In this document: piece after piece, positions 9,161 through 17,367 of the stretch
Layout of the letters: every line of letters begins with the position of its first letter
Position numbering within the stretch: the first letter of the stretch is position 1
Assembly: GCF_030944405.1 (NCBI RefSeq)
Contig: NZ_CP132339.1
Span: 3,658,001 to 3,722,000 of the forward strand
DNA length: 64,000 bases
Reading direction: 5' to 3'
From: Janthinobacterium sp. J1-1
GTDB lineage: Bacteria; Pseudomonadota; Gammaproteobacteria; Burkholderiales; Burkholderiaceae_D
The notes under the pieces: generated by a model
Told to the model about the DNA's origin: nothing
Seen by the model: the letters and a program-made list of their open reading frames with translations, nothing else
The model's database searches: none
Position numbers and translations under genes: made by a program

Positions 9161-10042
9161 ATGATCGAAGCCCGTATCCAGTCCGTCCAGTGCATTTCCC
9201 CGGCCGGCTTGCACAGCATGTCCTATAAAGAGTGGGGTGCGCCCGACAATCCCAATGTGCTGGTGTGCGCTCACGGCGTCACGCGCGTGGCCGACGACTT
9301 CGACAGCCTGGCGCAAGCCATGGCCAGCGACTACCGCGTGATCTGTCCCGACGTGGTCGGCCGCGGACGTTCCGGCTGGCTGGCCAACCCCGAGTTCTAC
9401 CGCGTGCCGCAGTATGTGAGCGACATGGTGACCCTGCTGGCGCGCGTGCTGGACTATGGCGAGCGCCAGACGGTGGACTGGTTCGGCACCTCGATGGGTG
9501 GCCTGATCGGCCTGGGCCTGGCGTCCTTGCCGCACAGCCCGGTCAGCAAGCTGATCCTCAACGATATCGGCCCGACCCTGGCGCCGGAAGCCCTGCAGCG
9601 CATCGGCGACTATATCGGCCAGGATCTGCGCTTCGATACCTTCGACCAGGGCGCTGCCTTTGTGCGCGCCGTGTCGGCCAGTTTCGGCCCGCACACGGAG
9701 GCGCAATGGCACAAGCTGGCGCTGGACGTGTTGCGCCAGGACAAGGACGGTTACTGGCGCCGCCATTACGATATGGGCCTGGCGCTGCCGTTCCGTTCGG
9801 CCACGCCGGAATCGGCCGCGCGCGACGAAGCCATGCTGTGGGCCGCCTACGATGCCGTGCGCTGCCCGACCCTTCTGGTGCGCGGCGCCGAATCGGACCT
9901 GCTGACGCACGACACGGCGCAAGCCATGTTGCAGCGTGGTCCGAAGGCCCAGCTGGTGGAAATTGCCGGCGTCGGCCATGCGCCGACCTTTATCCATGAA
10001 GATCAGATCGCCATTGCGCGCCAGTTCCTGCTGAACAAGTAA
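9161..10042 (+). CDS. Alpha/beta hydrolase
   Basis: This 293-residue alpha/beta-hydrolase fold protein has the nucleophile elbow WFGTSMGGLIG (Ser111), an oxyanion-region CAHGVTR, an acidic residue in VRGAESDLLTHD and the catalytic histidine in GVGHAPTF. The substrate is unknown; such proteins are esterases or lyases of small esters. The ATG at 9161 begins a normal family N-terminus, and the frame upstream of it has no family sequence. A RidA-like gene follows after 50 bases in the same direction and then relA, so the three may be co-transcribed. The 269-base gap upstream (8892-9160) must hold the divergent dctA promoter; I see no clear regulatory motif in it. Confidence 0.85.
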   Translation: MIEARIQSVQCISPAGLHSMSYKEWGAPDNPNVLVCAHGVTRVADDFDSLAQAMASDYRVICPDVVGRGRSGWLANPEFYRVPQYVSDMVTLLARVLDYGERQTVDWFGTSMGGLIGLGLASLPHSPVSKLILNDIGPTLAPEALQRIGDYIGQDLRFDTFDQGAAFVRAVSASFGPHTEAQWHKLALDVLRQDKDGYWRRHYDMGLALPFRSATPESAARDEAMLWAAYDAVRCPTLLVRGAESDLLTHDTAQAMLQRGPKAQLVEIAGVGHAPTFIHEDQIAIARQFLLNK

Positions 10043-10092
10043 AAGTTTTACCGAATTTGTCATACGATTTTGAAACAAACAGAAAGAAAAGC

Positions 10093-10443
10093 ATGGAAAT
10101 TACCCGCTTGCACGTAGGCAAACGCCTGTCCGAAGTCGCCATCCACAATGGCACCATTTACCTGGCTGGCCAGATCGCCGAAGACACCACCCAGGACATC
10201 GTCGGCCAGACCCGCGAAGTGCTGGGCCATGTCGACCGCCTCCTGATGGAAGCGGGCAGCGACAAGACCTGCATCCTGTCGTGCCAGATCTATATCGCCG
10301 ACATGCAGCACTTTGCCGGCATGAACGAAGTGTGGGACGACTGGGTCGCCTCGGGCCACACGCCGCCGCGCGCCACCGTCGAAGCCAAACTGGCCAATCC
10401 GGCCGTGTTGGTGGAAATCGTCATCATCGCTGCAGAACGCTAA
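10093..10443 (+). CDS. RidA / YjgF-family protein
   Basis: This 116-residue protein belongs to the RidA (YjgF/YER057c/UK114) family. It has the trimer-forming fold with DTTQDIVGQTREVLGHVDRL and the conserved PPRATVEAKLANPAVLVEI segment near the end. Canonical RidA hydrolyses reactive enamine/imine intermediates such as 2-aminoacrylate. The active-site arginine of the family is represented by PPRATVEAKLA. It lies 7 bases before relA. The exact subfamily (RidA versus Rid2-7) was not resolved. Confidence 0.87.
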   Translation: MEITRLHVGKRLSEVAIHNGTIYLAGQIAEDTTQDIVGQTREVLGHVDRLLMEAGSDKTCILSCQIYIADMQHFAGMNEVWDDWVASGHTPPRATVEAKLANPAVLVEIVIIAAER

Positions 10444-10450
10444 GGTCACC

Positions 10451-12706
10451 ATGGTTTCCACTTCGGCCCCGAATAGCGCCACCACGGAACAACTGGTCGA
10501 GGGCCTGAGTGCGCCGGACAGCGCGCGCGTGCTCGATGCGCTGGCCTATGCGACCGAAGCGTATGGCGACAAGCTGACCTTTGCCGGCCGCCCGGCGCTC
10601 GACTTCGCCATCGGCGTGGCCACCACCCTCGCGTTCCTGCGCAGCGATGCGGAAACCCGGATTGCCGGTCTGATGTTCGAGCTGACCCTGCTCGAACCCG
10701 ATACGGCGGCCGATATCGAACCGCGCTTCGGCAAGCAGGTGTGCGACCTGGCCACCGGCGTGCGCCAGCTGATACGCCTGCGCGCGCTGACCCAGACCTC
10801 GCATGCGGGCGGCGCCGGTGGGCGCGGCAAGAATGCGGCCCAGCAAGCCGTGGCGCAAGTGGAAACCCTGCGCAAGATGCTGCTGGCGATGGCGTCGGAC
10901 ATGCGCGTGGTGCTGGTGCGCCTGGCGTCGTGCGTGACCACCCTGCGTTATTTTGCGGAATTGAAGTTGTTCAATGACATGACGCGCGAATACGGCCGGG
11001 AAACCCTGGACCTGTACGCACCGCTGGCCAACCGGCTCGGCATCTGGCAGCTGAAGTGGGAACTGGAGGATTTGTCGTTCCGCTTCATCGAACCGGACGC
11101 CTACAAGCGCATCGCCAAGATGCTGGAAGAAAAGCGCATGATGCGCGAGGGTTTTGTTTCCTCGGCGATCTTGCGCCTGCAGACGGAACTGGCCTCGGCC
11201 GGCATCCAGGCCGAAGTGTTCGGCCGCCCGAAACATATCTACAGCATCTGGAACAAGATGCGCGGCAAGGAGCTGGACTTCACGGCGCTGTACGATGTGC
11301 GCGCGTTCCGCGTGATCGTCGCTGATGTGAAGACCTGCTACACGGTGCTGGGCGTGGTGCACAATATCTGGACCCCGATCCCGAAGGAATTCGACGACTA
11401 TATCTCGCGCCCGAAACCGAACGGCTACCAGTCGCTGCACACGGTGGTGATGGCCGACGACAGCCGGCCGCTGGAAGTGCAAATCCGCACCAATGAAATG
11501 CACAGCTTTGCCGAATACGGCGTGGCGGCGCACTGGCGCTACAAGGAAGAGGGCGGCTCGAACTTTGCCGGTCAAAAATACGACGAAAAGATCGCCTGGC
11601 TGCGCCAGTTGCTGGCGTGGAAGAGCGATGTGGCCGACGCCGTCGTCGGCCAGGAGGAAATCCAGCGTGAATGGGTGGAAAAGCTCAAGTCCGCCACCCT
11701 GGACGACCGCATCTTCGTCATGACGCCGCAGGCGCGCGTGCTGGAGCTGCCGGTCGGCGCCACCCCGGTCGACTTTGCCTACCACCTGCACAGCGATGTG
11801 GGCCACCGTTGCCGCGGCGCCAAGGTCGACGGCGTGATGGTGCCGCTGAACACCCAGCTGAAAAACGGCCAGACCTGCGAAATCATCACCGCCAAGGGCG
11901 CGCCGGGCACGGCCGGGCCGTCGCGCGACTGGCTCAGCGCTGGCTACGCCGTCAGCACCCGCACGCGCTCGAAAATCCGCGCCTGGTTCCATGCGATCGA
12001 CATGCAGGAAACCCTGGGCCATGGCCGCGCGCTGGTGGAAAAATCCTTGCAGCGCGAAGGCAAGACCGCCGTCAACCTCGAAGCGCTGGCGCACAAGCTG
12101 GGGTTTGGCAAGGTCGATGAACTGTTCCTGTCGGTCGGCAAGGATGAATTCAGCCTGCGCCACGTGGAGCAGGCGCTGCACGACAATGGCGAAGTGGCGG
12201 AACCGGAAGACGCCGTGCTGGTCGGCAAAAGCCGCGCCTCCAGCGTGGAGCAGGGCGCCAAGTCCGGCGTGCTGGTGGTCGGCACGGAAGGCCTGATGAC
12301 GGTGCTGGCCAAATGCTGCAAGCCGGCGCCGCCGGACAGCATCGTCGGTTTTGTCACGCGCGGCAAGGGCGTCTCGATCCACCGCGCCACCTGCAAGAAT
12401 TTCGAGGAAATGCGCGCCAAGGCGCCCGAACGCGTGATTTTCACGGAGTGGGGCAGCACCGGCGGACACGATACGGTGTATCCGGTCGACATCTTCATCC
12501 TCGCCGGCGACCGCCAGGGCCTGCTGCGCGATATCTCCGAGATCTTCTCGCGTGAAAAAATCAACGTCATCGGCGTCAACACGCAAAGCGCCAAGGGCCA
12601 GGCCCGCATGACCTTTACGGCCGAGATCAGCTCGACGGCGCAGTTGCTGAAAGCCTTGAATGTGATCAAGGACGTCAGCGGCGTGCTGGAAGCGCGGCGC
12701 AGCTGA
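10451..12706 (+). CDS. relA: RelA, GTP pyrophosphokinase, (p)ppGpp synthetase
   Basis: The 751-residue protein has the order expected for long RelA/SpoT enzymes. The N-terminal region corresponds to the HD hydrolase but has LMFELTLLEPDTAAD where the HDTVEDT motif should be, so hydrolase activity is probably lost. The synthetase domain contains GRPKHIYSIWNKMRGKELDF and RPKPNGYQSLHTVV. EFDD at residues 313-316 is the acidic EXDD form that marks monofunctional RelA. A TGS domain (FVMTPQARVLELPVGATPVD) and a C-terminal ACT domain (ILAGDRQGLLRDISEIFS) follow. It makes pppGpp/ppGpp on stalled ribosomes. The ATG follows AAGG in the ridA-relA junction. Confidence 0.95.
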   Translation: MVSTSAPNSATTEQLVEGLSAPDSARVLDALAYATEAYGDKLTFAGRPALDFAIGVATTLAFLRSDAETRIAGLMFELTLLEPDTAADIEPRFGKQVCDLATGVRQLIRLRALTQTSHAGGAGGRGKNAAQQAVAQVETLRKMLLAMASDMRVVLVRLASCVTTLRYFAELKLFNDMTREYGRETLDLYAPLANRLGIWQLKWELEDLSFRFIEPDAYKRIAKMLEEKRMMREGFVSSAILRLQTELASAGIQAEVFGRPKHIYSIWNKMRGKELDFTALYDVRAFRVIVADVKTCYTVLGVVHNIWTPIPKEFDDYISRPKPNGYQSLHTVVMADDSRPLEVQIRTNEMHSFAEYGVAAHWRYKEEGGSNFAGQKYDEKIAWLRQLLAWKSDVADAVVGQEEIQREWVEKLKSATLDDRIFVMTPQARVLELPVGATPVDFAYHLHSDVGHRCRGAKVDGVMVPLNTQLKNGQTCEIITAKGAPGTAGPSRDWLSAGYAVSTRTRSKIRAWFHAIDMQETLGHGRALVEKSLQREGKTAVNLEALAHKLGFGKVDELFLSVGKDEFSLRHVEQALHDNGEVAEPEDAVLVGKSRASSVEQGAKSGVLVVGTEGLMTVLAKCCKPAPPDSIVGFVTRGKGVSIHRATCKNFEEMRAKAPERVIFTEWGSTGGHDTVYPVDIFILAGDRQGLLRDISEIFSREKINVIGVNTQSAKGQARMTFTAEISSTAQLLKALNVIKDVSGVLEARRS

Positions 12707-12827
12707 TGCTTGCCTGCAAAGGCCCGGGCCGGCCGCATGGCGACGGGCGCTGACCGCCTTCGCTGTGCCCCGTGGCGCCCCGCCGCGCGGTCTGTTGTCA
12801 TTATTTTCCATCCGGATAAGATGGCAA

Positions 12828-12856
12828 TTGACTTAAGTTCTTGATGGCAATACACT
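12828..12856 (+). promoter_or_regulatory. Predicted sigma-70 promoter of the exoprotein gene
   Basis: TTGACT at 12828-12833, a 17-base spacer and TACACT at 12851-12856 form a good -35/-10 pair. Transcription would start near 12863 and leave an untranslated leader of about 145 bases. TGCAAA and TTTGCA form an inverted repeat at 12856-12875 over the predicted start. The remainder of the 300-base gap 12707-13006 shows no gene and no clear relA terminator. Confidence 0.55.
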
Positions 12857-13006
12857 GCAAATTGAACATTTTGCAATTTATTTTGCCGCGGCATGCAGTT
12901 TCGCCACGTTTATGTTGTCCATTGCGCGATCAGGCATGCGCCAGGTGTTTCTCGCGTACCGCAGATTGCACCCGGAAATACCACCCTCTCCCTATCGTCG
13001 GACATC

Positions 13007-14839
13007 ATGAATCGCATCTACCGCTCCATCTGGAACCAGGCCACCGGCGCCTACGCAGCTGTTTCCGAAAACGTCAAATCGGCCGGCAAGCGCTCGATGC
13101 CCGGCAGCGCCGGCGGCGGCGCGCATTTTGCCCTGACCAGCATGGCGGCGGCGCTGATGCTGGGCTATGGCAGTCTTGCGCTGGCGGGGCCCACCGGTGG
13201 CACGGTGGTGGCGGGCCAGGCGAACATCACCGGCGCGCCCGGTTCGACGGTGATCAAGCAGGGCAGCCAGAACGCGGTCATCAACTGGGCCAACTTCAAT
13301 ATCAACAAGGGCGAGTCGGTGCAGTTCGTGCAGCCGAACAGCAATGCGGTGGCGCTGAACCGCGTGCTGGGCAGTGACGGCACCACCATCCTGGGCAATC
13401 TGTCGGCCAACGGCAAGGTGTTTGTCGTCAATCCGAACGGCATCCTGTTCGGTAAAGAAGCCTCCGTGAATACGGCCGGCCTGGTGGCCTCCACGCTCGA
13501 TATCAATAACGCCGACTTCATGTCGGGTAACTATAAATTTTCCGGCAACGGCACCGGCAAGGTACTGAACCAGGGGTCGATCAGCGCGCCGGGCGGCTAT
13601 GTCGCCTTGCTGGGCGCGAATGTGTCGAACGAAGGCACGATCAACGCCCGCCTCGGTTCGGTGGCGCTGGCGGCGGGCCGCGCCATCACGCTGGATGTGG
13701 CCGGCGACGGCTTGCTGAACGTGGCGGTGGACCAGGGTGCGGTGGGCGCGCTGGTGCAAAATGGCGGCCTGATCCAGGCCGATGGCGGCAGCGTGCTGCT
13801 GACCGCCCAGGCCGCCGGCGACCTGCTGAAAACCGTGGTCAACAATACCGGCGTGATCGAAGCGCACACCATCGATACGCGCAGCGGCACCATCAAGCTG
13901 CTGGGCGACATGCAGACCGGCACCGTCAACGCCGGCGGCATCCTGGACGCCAGCGCGCCGACCGGCGGCAATGGCGGCTTTGTCGACACCTCGGCCGCGC
14001 ACGTGAAAATGGGCGATGGCTTGAACGTCACGACCACCGCACCGCATGGCCTGACGGGGACCTGGCTGATCGATCCGACCGATTTCACGGTGGCGGCCAC
14101 CGGCGGTGACAAGACCGGCGCGTTCTATACCGATCAGCTGAAAAACACCAGCATCGAGATCCAGACGGTGGCCACTGGCACGGGCCAGGGCAATATCAAT
14201 ATCAACGACACGATTTCCTGGTCGGCCAACAAGCTGACCCTGACGGCGCACAACGATATCAATATCAATGCACCGCTGCACGGTTCGGGCACGGCCAGCC
14301 TGGCGCTGCAGTATGGCCAGGCCAACGCCGTATCCGGCAACACGAGCAAATACAACGTCAAGGCCGAGATCGACCTGCCGGCGGGACAAAATTTCAGCGC
14401 CAAGCTGGGCAGCGATGGCGTGCTGACCAGTTACACGGTGATCAACAGCCTGGGCGCGGCCGGCAGCATCAGCGGTACCGATTTGCAGGGCCTGACAGGT
14501 GCGCTGAATGGCAACTTCGTGCTGGGCGCCAATATCGATGCCAGCGGCACGTCGAACACGTCGGTCTGGGGCGCCAACGGTTTCACGCCAATCGGCACCA
14601 GCGGCGTGCAATTCAGCGGCCAGTTCGACGGTCTGGGCCATGTCATTACCGGCCTGGCCAGCGGCACCACCACCGGCAACAGCACGGTCGGCCTGTTCGG
14701 TGTCACCAGCACCGCAGCAAGCGTGCGCAATATCGGGATGGTCGGGGTCGCGATCACGGGCAATGCGCCGAACGGTACCTACGGTACGGTGGCGGGCTGG
14801 TCGGCATCAATAACGGCAGCATCGATAATGCGTATGTGA
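13007..14839 (+). CDS. TpsA-type exoprotein, N-terminal part with ESPR signal and TPS haemagglutination domain
   Basis: The ATG at 13007 opens an extended signal peptide region (MNRIYRSIWNQATGAYAAVS) followed by a hydrophobic core ending near LALAGPTGG (about residue 64). Then comes the TPS/haemagglutination-activity domain, with GSQNAVINWANFNINKGESV, LNRVLGSDGTTILGNLSANG and the hallmark VNPNGILFG. This domain directs two-partner secretion through an outer-membrane TpsB protein; none is encoded in the window. Later residues hold the first GLUG motif. The frame is lost near 14789-14798, where one G or C appears missing in GTGGCGGGCTGG (expected V-G-G-L-V-G). After that point 13-14 residues are out of register before the TGA ending at 14839. 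Confidence 0.88.
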   Translation: MNRIYRSIWNQATGAYAAVSENVKSAGKRSMPGSAGGGAHFALTSMAAALMLGYGSLALAGPTGGTVVAGQANITGAPGSTVIKQGSQNAVINWANFNINKGESVQFVQPNSNAVALNRVLGSDGTTILGNLSANGKVFVVNPNGILFGKEASVNTAGLVASTLDINNADFMSGNYKFSGNGTGKVLNQGSISAPGGYVALLGANVSNEGTINARLGSVALAAGRAITLDVAGDGLLNVAVDQGAVGALVQNGGLIQADGGSVLLTAQAAGDLLKTVVNNTGVIEAHTIDTRSGTIKLLGDMQTGTVNAGGILDASAPTGGNGGFVDTSAAHVKMGDGLNVTTTAPHGLTGTWLIDPTDFTVAATGGDKTGAFYTDQLKNTSIEIQTVATGTGQGNININDTISWSANKLTLTAHNDININAPLHGSGTASLALQYGQANAVSGNTSKYNVKAEIDLPAGQNFSAKLGSDGVLTSYTVINSLGAAGSISGTDLQGLTGALNGNFVLGANIDASGTSNTSVWGANGFTPIGTSGVQFSGQFDGLGHVITGLASGTTTGNSTVGLFGVTSTAASVRNIGMVGVAITGNAPNGTYGTVAGWSASITAASIMRM

Positions 14840-17367
14840 CCGGTTCGCTCAGCAGCCCGGCCAACGTGGTAATGGGCGGCCTGGTCGGGAAAAACGGCGG
14901 CATCATCAGCAACAGCTACAACAGCGCGACGGTGACCGCGCCGGGCACGAGCGCCTTTATCGGTGGACTGGTCAGCCAAAACTTCGCTAACAGCAAGATC
15001 ATCAGCAGCTATAACAGCGGCGCGGTGACCTCGACTCTCAATAGTGCCGGCGGCCTGGCCAACTACAACCTGGGCAGCATCACCGACAGTTTTAACCTCG
15101 GCGCGGTGACCGCCAAAATCGGCGCCGGCGGCATTACCGCCAACAACCGCAGCAAGGCCACCATCAGCAACAGCTACAGCACCGGCGCCATCACGGCCAA
15201 CGGGCAAGCCGGCGGCCTGGTCGGCTACAACTTTTCGACGGCGCAGATCAACAACAGCTACGCCACCGGAACCGTGACCAATCCCGGCATCGCCGTCTCA
15301 GGCGGCATCGCCACCGGTGGGCTGGTCGGCGACAACCGTGGAGCCATTGCCAACAGTTATGCCACCGGCGCGGTGAACGGCAACCTTGCGGTGGGCGGCG
15401 TGGTGGGCACGATGTCCATGGCGGGCACGTTGACGAATGTCTATTCGTCCGGCGCCGTGGCCTTGGTCAACGGCGGCATGGGTACGGTGGGCGGCGTGGT
15501 CGGCACCATGAGCGGAACCAGTTCGGTCAACAGCGGGTATTTCAATGCGACGCTGAACCCGGCGCAGATGACGGGCGTCGGCTTGAACAACAGCAGCAAC
15601 AGCCAACCCATCACCTCGGTCATCGGCCTGAGCTCGGCGCAAATGCAAGTGGCCTCGAATTTCGCCAACTTCGCTTTCACGACCGACACTGGCGTGGCGG
15701 GCAACAACTGGGTGATGGTCAATACCGACGGTACGCTCAATGGCGCAGGCAACGCGACCGGCGCCACCGGGTCGATGCTGGCGTCCGAATACAGCACCGA
15801 TATCCGCTCGTCGCACCAGTTGCAACTGATGGCGATGAATCTGGCCGGCAACTACACGCTGAAGCAGGATATCAACGCCGCCAGCACCGGCACCACTGGC
15901 GATGTGTGGAATGGCGCCACCTTTGTTCCGCTCGGCGCCAGCACGGCGACGCCGTTCACCGGCACCCTGAACGGTGCCGGTCATGTCATTTCCGGCCTGG
16001 TGATCAACCGTCCCGGCACGAATGTCGCCGGCCTGTTCGGCGCCACATCGGGCACCGCGATTGTGCGCGATATCGGCCTCGAAGGCGGCAGCATCACCGG
16101 CAAGGATGCCACCGGCGCCCTGGTCGGCAGCAACCTGGGTCTCGTCAGCGGCAGCTACAGCACCGCCAGCGTGACAGGCGGCAGCCAGGTCGGCGGCCTG
16201 GTCGGCTTGAACGGCATCGAAGGTGGCACGCCTGGCATCGTCACCAACAGCTACGCCAGCGGCGCCGTCACCGGCACCGGCGTCATCGGCGGCCTGGTCG
16301 GCGAGAATAGCGGCACGCTGACCAACAACTATGCCAGCGGCACCGTCACCGGCGGCAGCTCGGCGGGCGGCCTGGCCGGCAGCAATAGCAGCACCGCCAC
16401 CGTCACTGGCAATTTCTGGGATAGCACGACCAGCGGCCAGTTGAACAGCGCGACCGGCGCCGGCTTGAGCACCGCGCAAATGAAATTGCTGTCCACCTAT
16501 AGCGGCGCGGCATGGGACCTGGCCGGCGCGTGGATCGTCTATGACAGCTATACCTACCCCTTGCTGCGCGCCTTCATGACGCCGTTGCAGGTGACGTTTG
16601 CCGCCAACGCCAGCAAGACCTATGACGGTACCAATGTCTGGACGGCGCCGGGCGTCAGCAGTTCGAACGCCTACGGCTATGCGGCGCTGCAGGGCACACT
16701 GAACTATGGCGCGGCGGGCAATGCCGTCAACGCCGGCACCTATGCCATCACGGCCAGCGGCCTGTATTCGGGCCAGCGCGGGTATGCGATCACTGCGAAC
16801 AGCACGACCTTGACCATCGACAAGCGGGCCTTGACCTTGACCGGCCTGGCCGGGGTCAGCAAGCAATACGATGGCTTGACCTCGGTCACGTTGACGGGCG
16901 GTACCTTGCTCGGTCTGGTCGGCAGCGAAGTGGTGACCGTCGGCGCGTCGAGCGGCAGCTACGCCAATGCGAACGCCGGCAGCGGCAAGGCGATCACGGT
17001 GGTGCCAGGCACGCTGGGCGACGGCAATGGCCTGGCCAGCAATTATTCGCTCGCCGCGCCGACCGGCGTCACGGGCGCGATCACGACCAAGCTCCTGACC
17101 TGGAGCGGCTTGACCGCGGCCAATAAAGTCTATGACGGCACCAAAGCGGCCACCATCACCGGCGGCTCCTTGAACGGCATGGTCGGCAGCGAAACGGTGA
17201 CCTGGGTCCCCAGCGGCCTGTTTTCCGACAGCAACGCCGCCAATGGCAAGACCGTCACTGTCAGCACCGTCCTGGGCGACGGCAGCAATGGCGGCCTGGC
17301 GGCCTGGCGGCCAACTACAGGATCTCCAATACGGTCGCGCCGGCCAACGTCACGAAAAAAGTGTTGA
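14836..17367 (+). CDS. Exoprotein fragment 2: GLUG motifs and first YDG repeats
   Basis: This segment continues the exoprotein in the next frame; genuine coding sequence begins near 14795 (GLVGINNGSIDNAYVTG), upstream of the ATG. It holds many GLUG-type motifs of the pattern GGLVG.N.G.I.NSY..G.V (to about 16400), a WDSTTSGQ segment, an MBG-like domain (FAANASKTYDGTNVWTAPGV) and the first two YDG repeats (KQYDGLTSVTLTGG and KVYDGTKAATITGG). The register is lost at 17298-17305, after which it reads WRPTTGSPIRS to the stop. The segment is unlikely to be translated on its own because there is no ribosome-binding site. Confidence 0.8.
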   Translation: MTGSLSSPANVVMGGLVGKNGGIISNSYNSATVTAPGTSAFIGGLVSQNFANSKIISSYNSGAVTSTLNSAGGLANYNLGSITDSFNLGAVTAKIGAGGITANNRSKATISNSYSTGAITANGQAGGLVGYNFSTAQINNSYATGTVTNPGIAVSGGIATGGLVGDNRGAIANSYATGAVNGNLAVGGVVGTMSMAGTLTNVYSSGAVALVNGGMGTVGGVVGTMSGTSSVNSGYFNATLNPAQMTGVGLNNSSNSQPITSVIGLSSAQMQVASNFANFAFTTDTGVAGNNWVMVNTDGTLNGAGNATGATGSMLASEYSTDIRSSHQLQLMAMNLAGNYTLKQDINAASTGTTGDVWNGATFVPLGASTATPFTGTLNGAGHVISGLVINRPGTNVAGLFGATSGTAIVRDIGLEGGSITGKDATGALVGSNLGLVSGSYSTASVTGGSQVGGLVGLNGIEGGTPGIVTNSYASGAVTGTGVIGGLVGENSGTLTNNYASGTVTGGSSAGGLAGSNSSTATVTGNFWDSTTSGQLNSATGAGLSTAQMKLLSTYSGAAWDLAGAWIVYDSYTYPLLRAFMTPLQVTFAANASKTYDGTNVWTAPGVSSSNAYGYAALQGTLNYGAAGNAVNAGTYAITASGLYSGQRGYAITANSTTLTIDKRALTLTGLAGVSKQYDGLTSVTLTGGTLLGLVGSEVVTVGASSGSYANANAGSGKAITVVPGTLGDGNGLASNYSLAAPTGVTGAITTKLLTWSGLTAANKVYDGTKAATITGGSLNGMVGSETVTWVPSGLFSDSNAANGKTVTVSTVLGDGSNGGLAAWRPTTGSPIRSRRPTSRKKC
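17290..17313 (+). repeat. Tandem 8-bp repeat (GGCGGCCT) causing a frameshift
   Basis: Two GGCGGCCT units are followed by GGCGGCCA. Removing one 8-base unit gives in-frame GGC GGC CTG GCG GCC AAC TAC (G-G-L-A-A-N-Y), which matches the conserved end of every neighbouring repeat (G-G-L-A-S-N-Y). Two units join frames 14836 and 17361 only if one is lost. Confidence 0.85.

Noticed and set aside
10424..12811. A 795-codon minus-strand frame opposite relA
   Set aside because: It lies antisense to a clear RelA protein, has a His/Arg/Gln-rich composition typical of shadow frames in GC-rich DNA, and has no ribosome-binding site.
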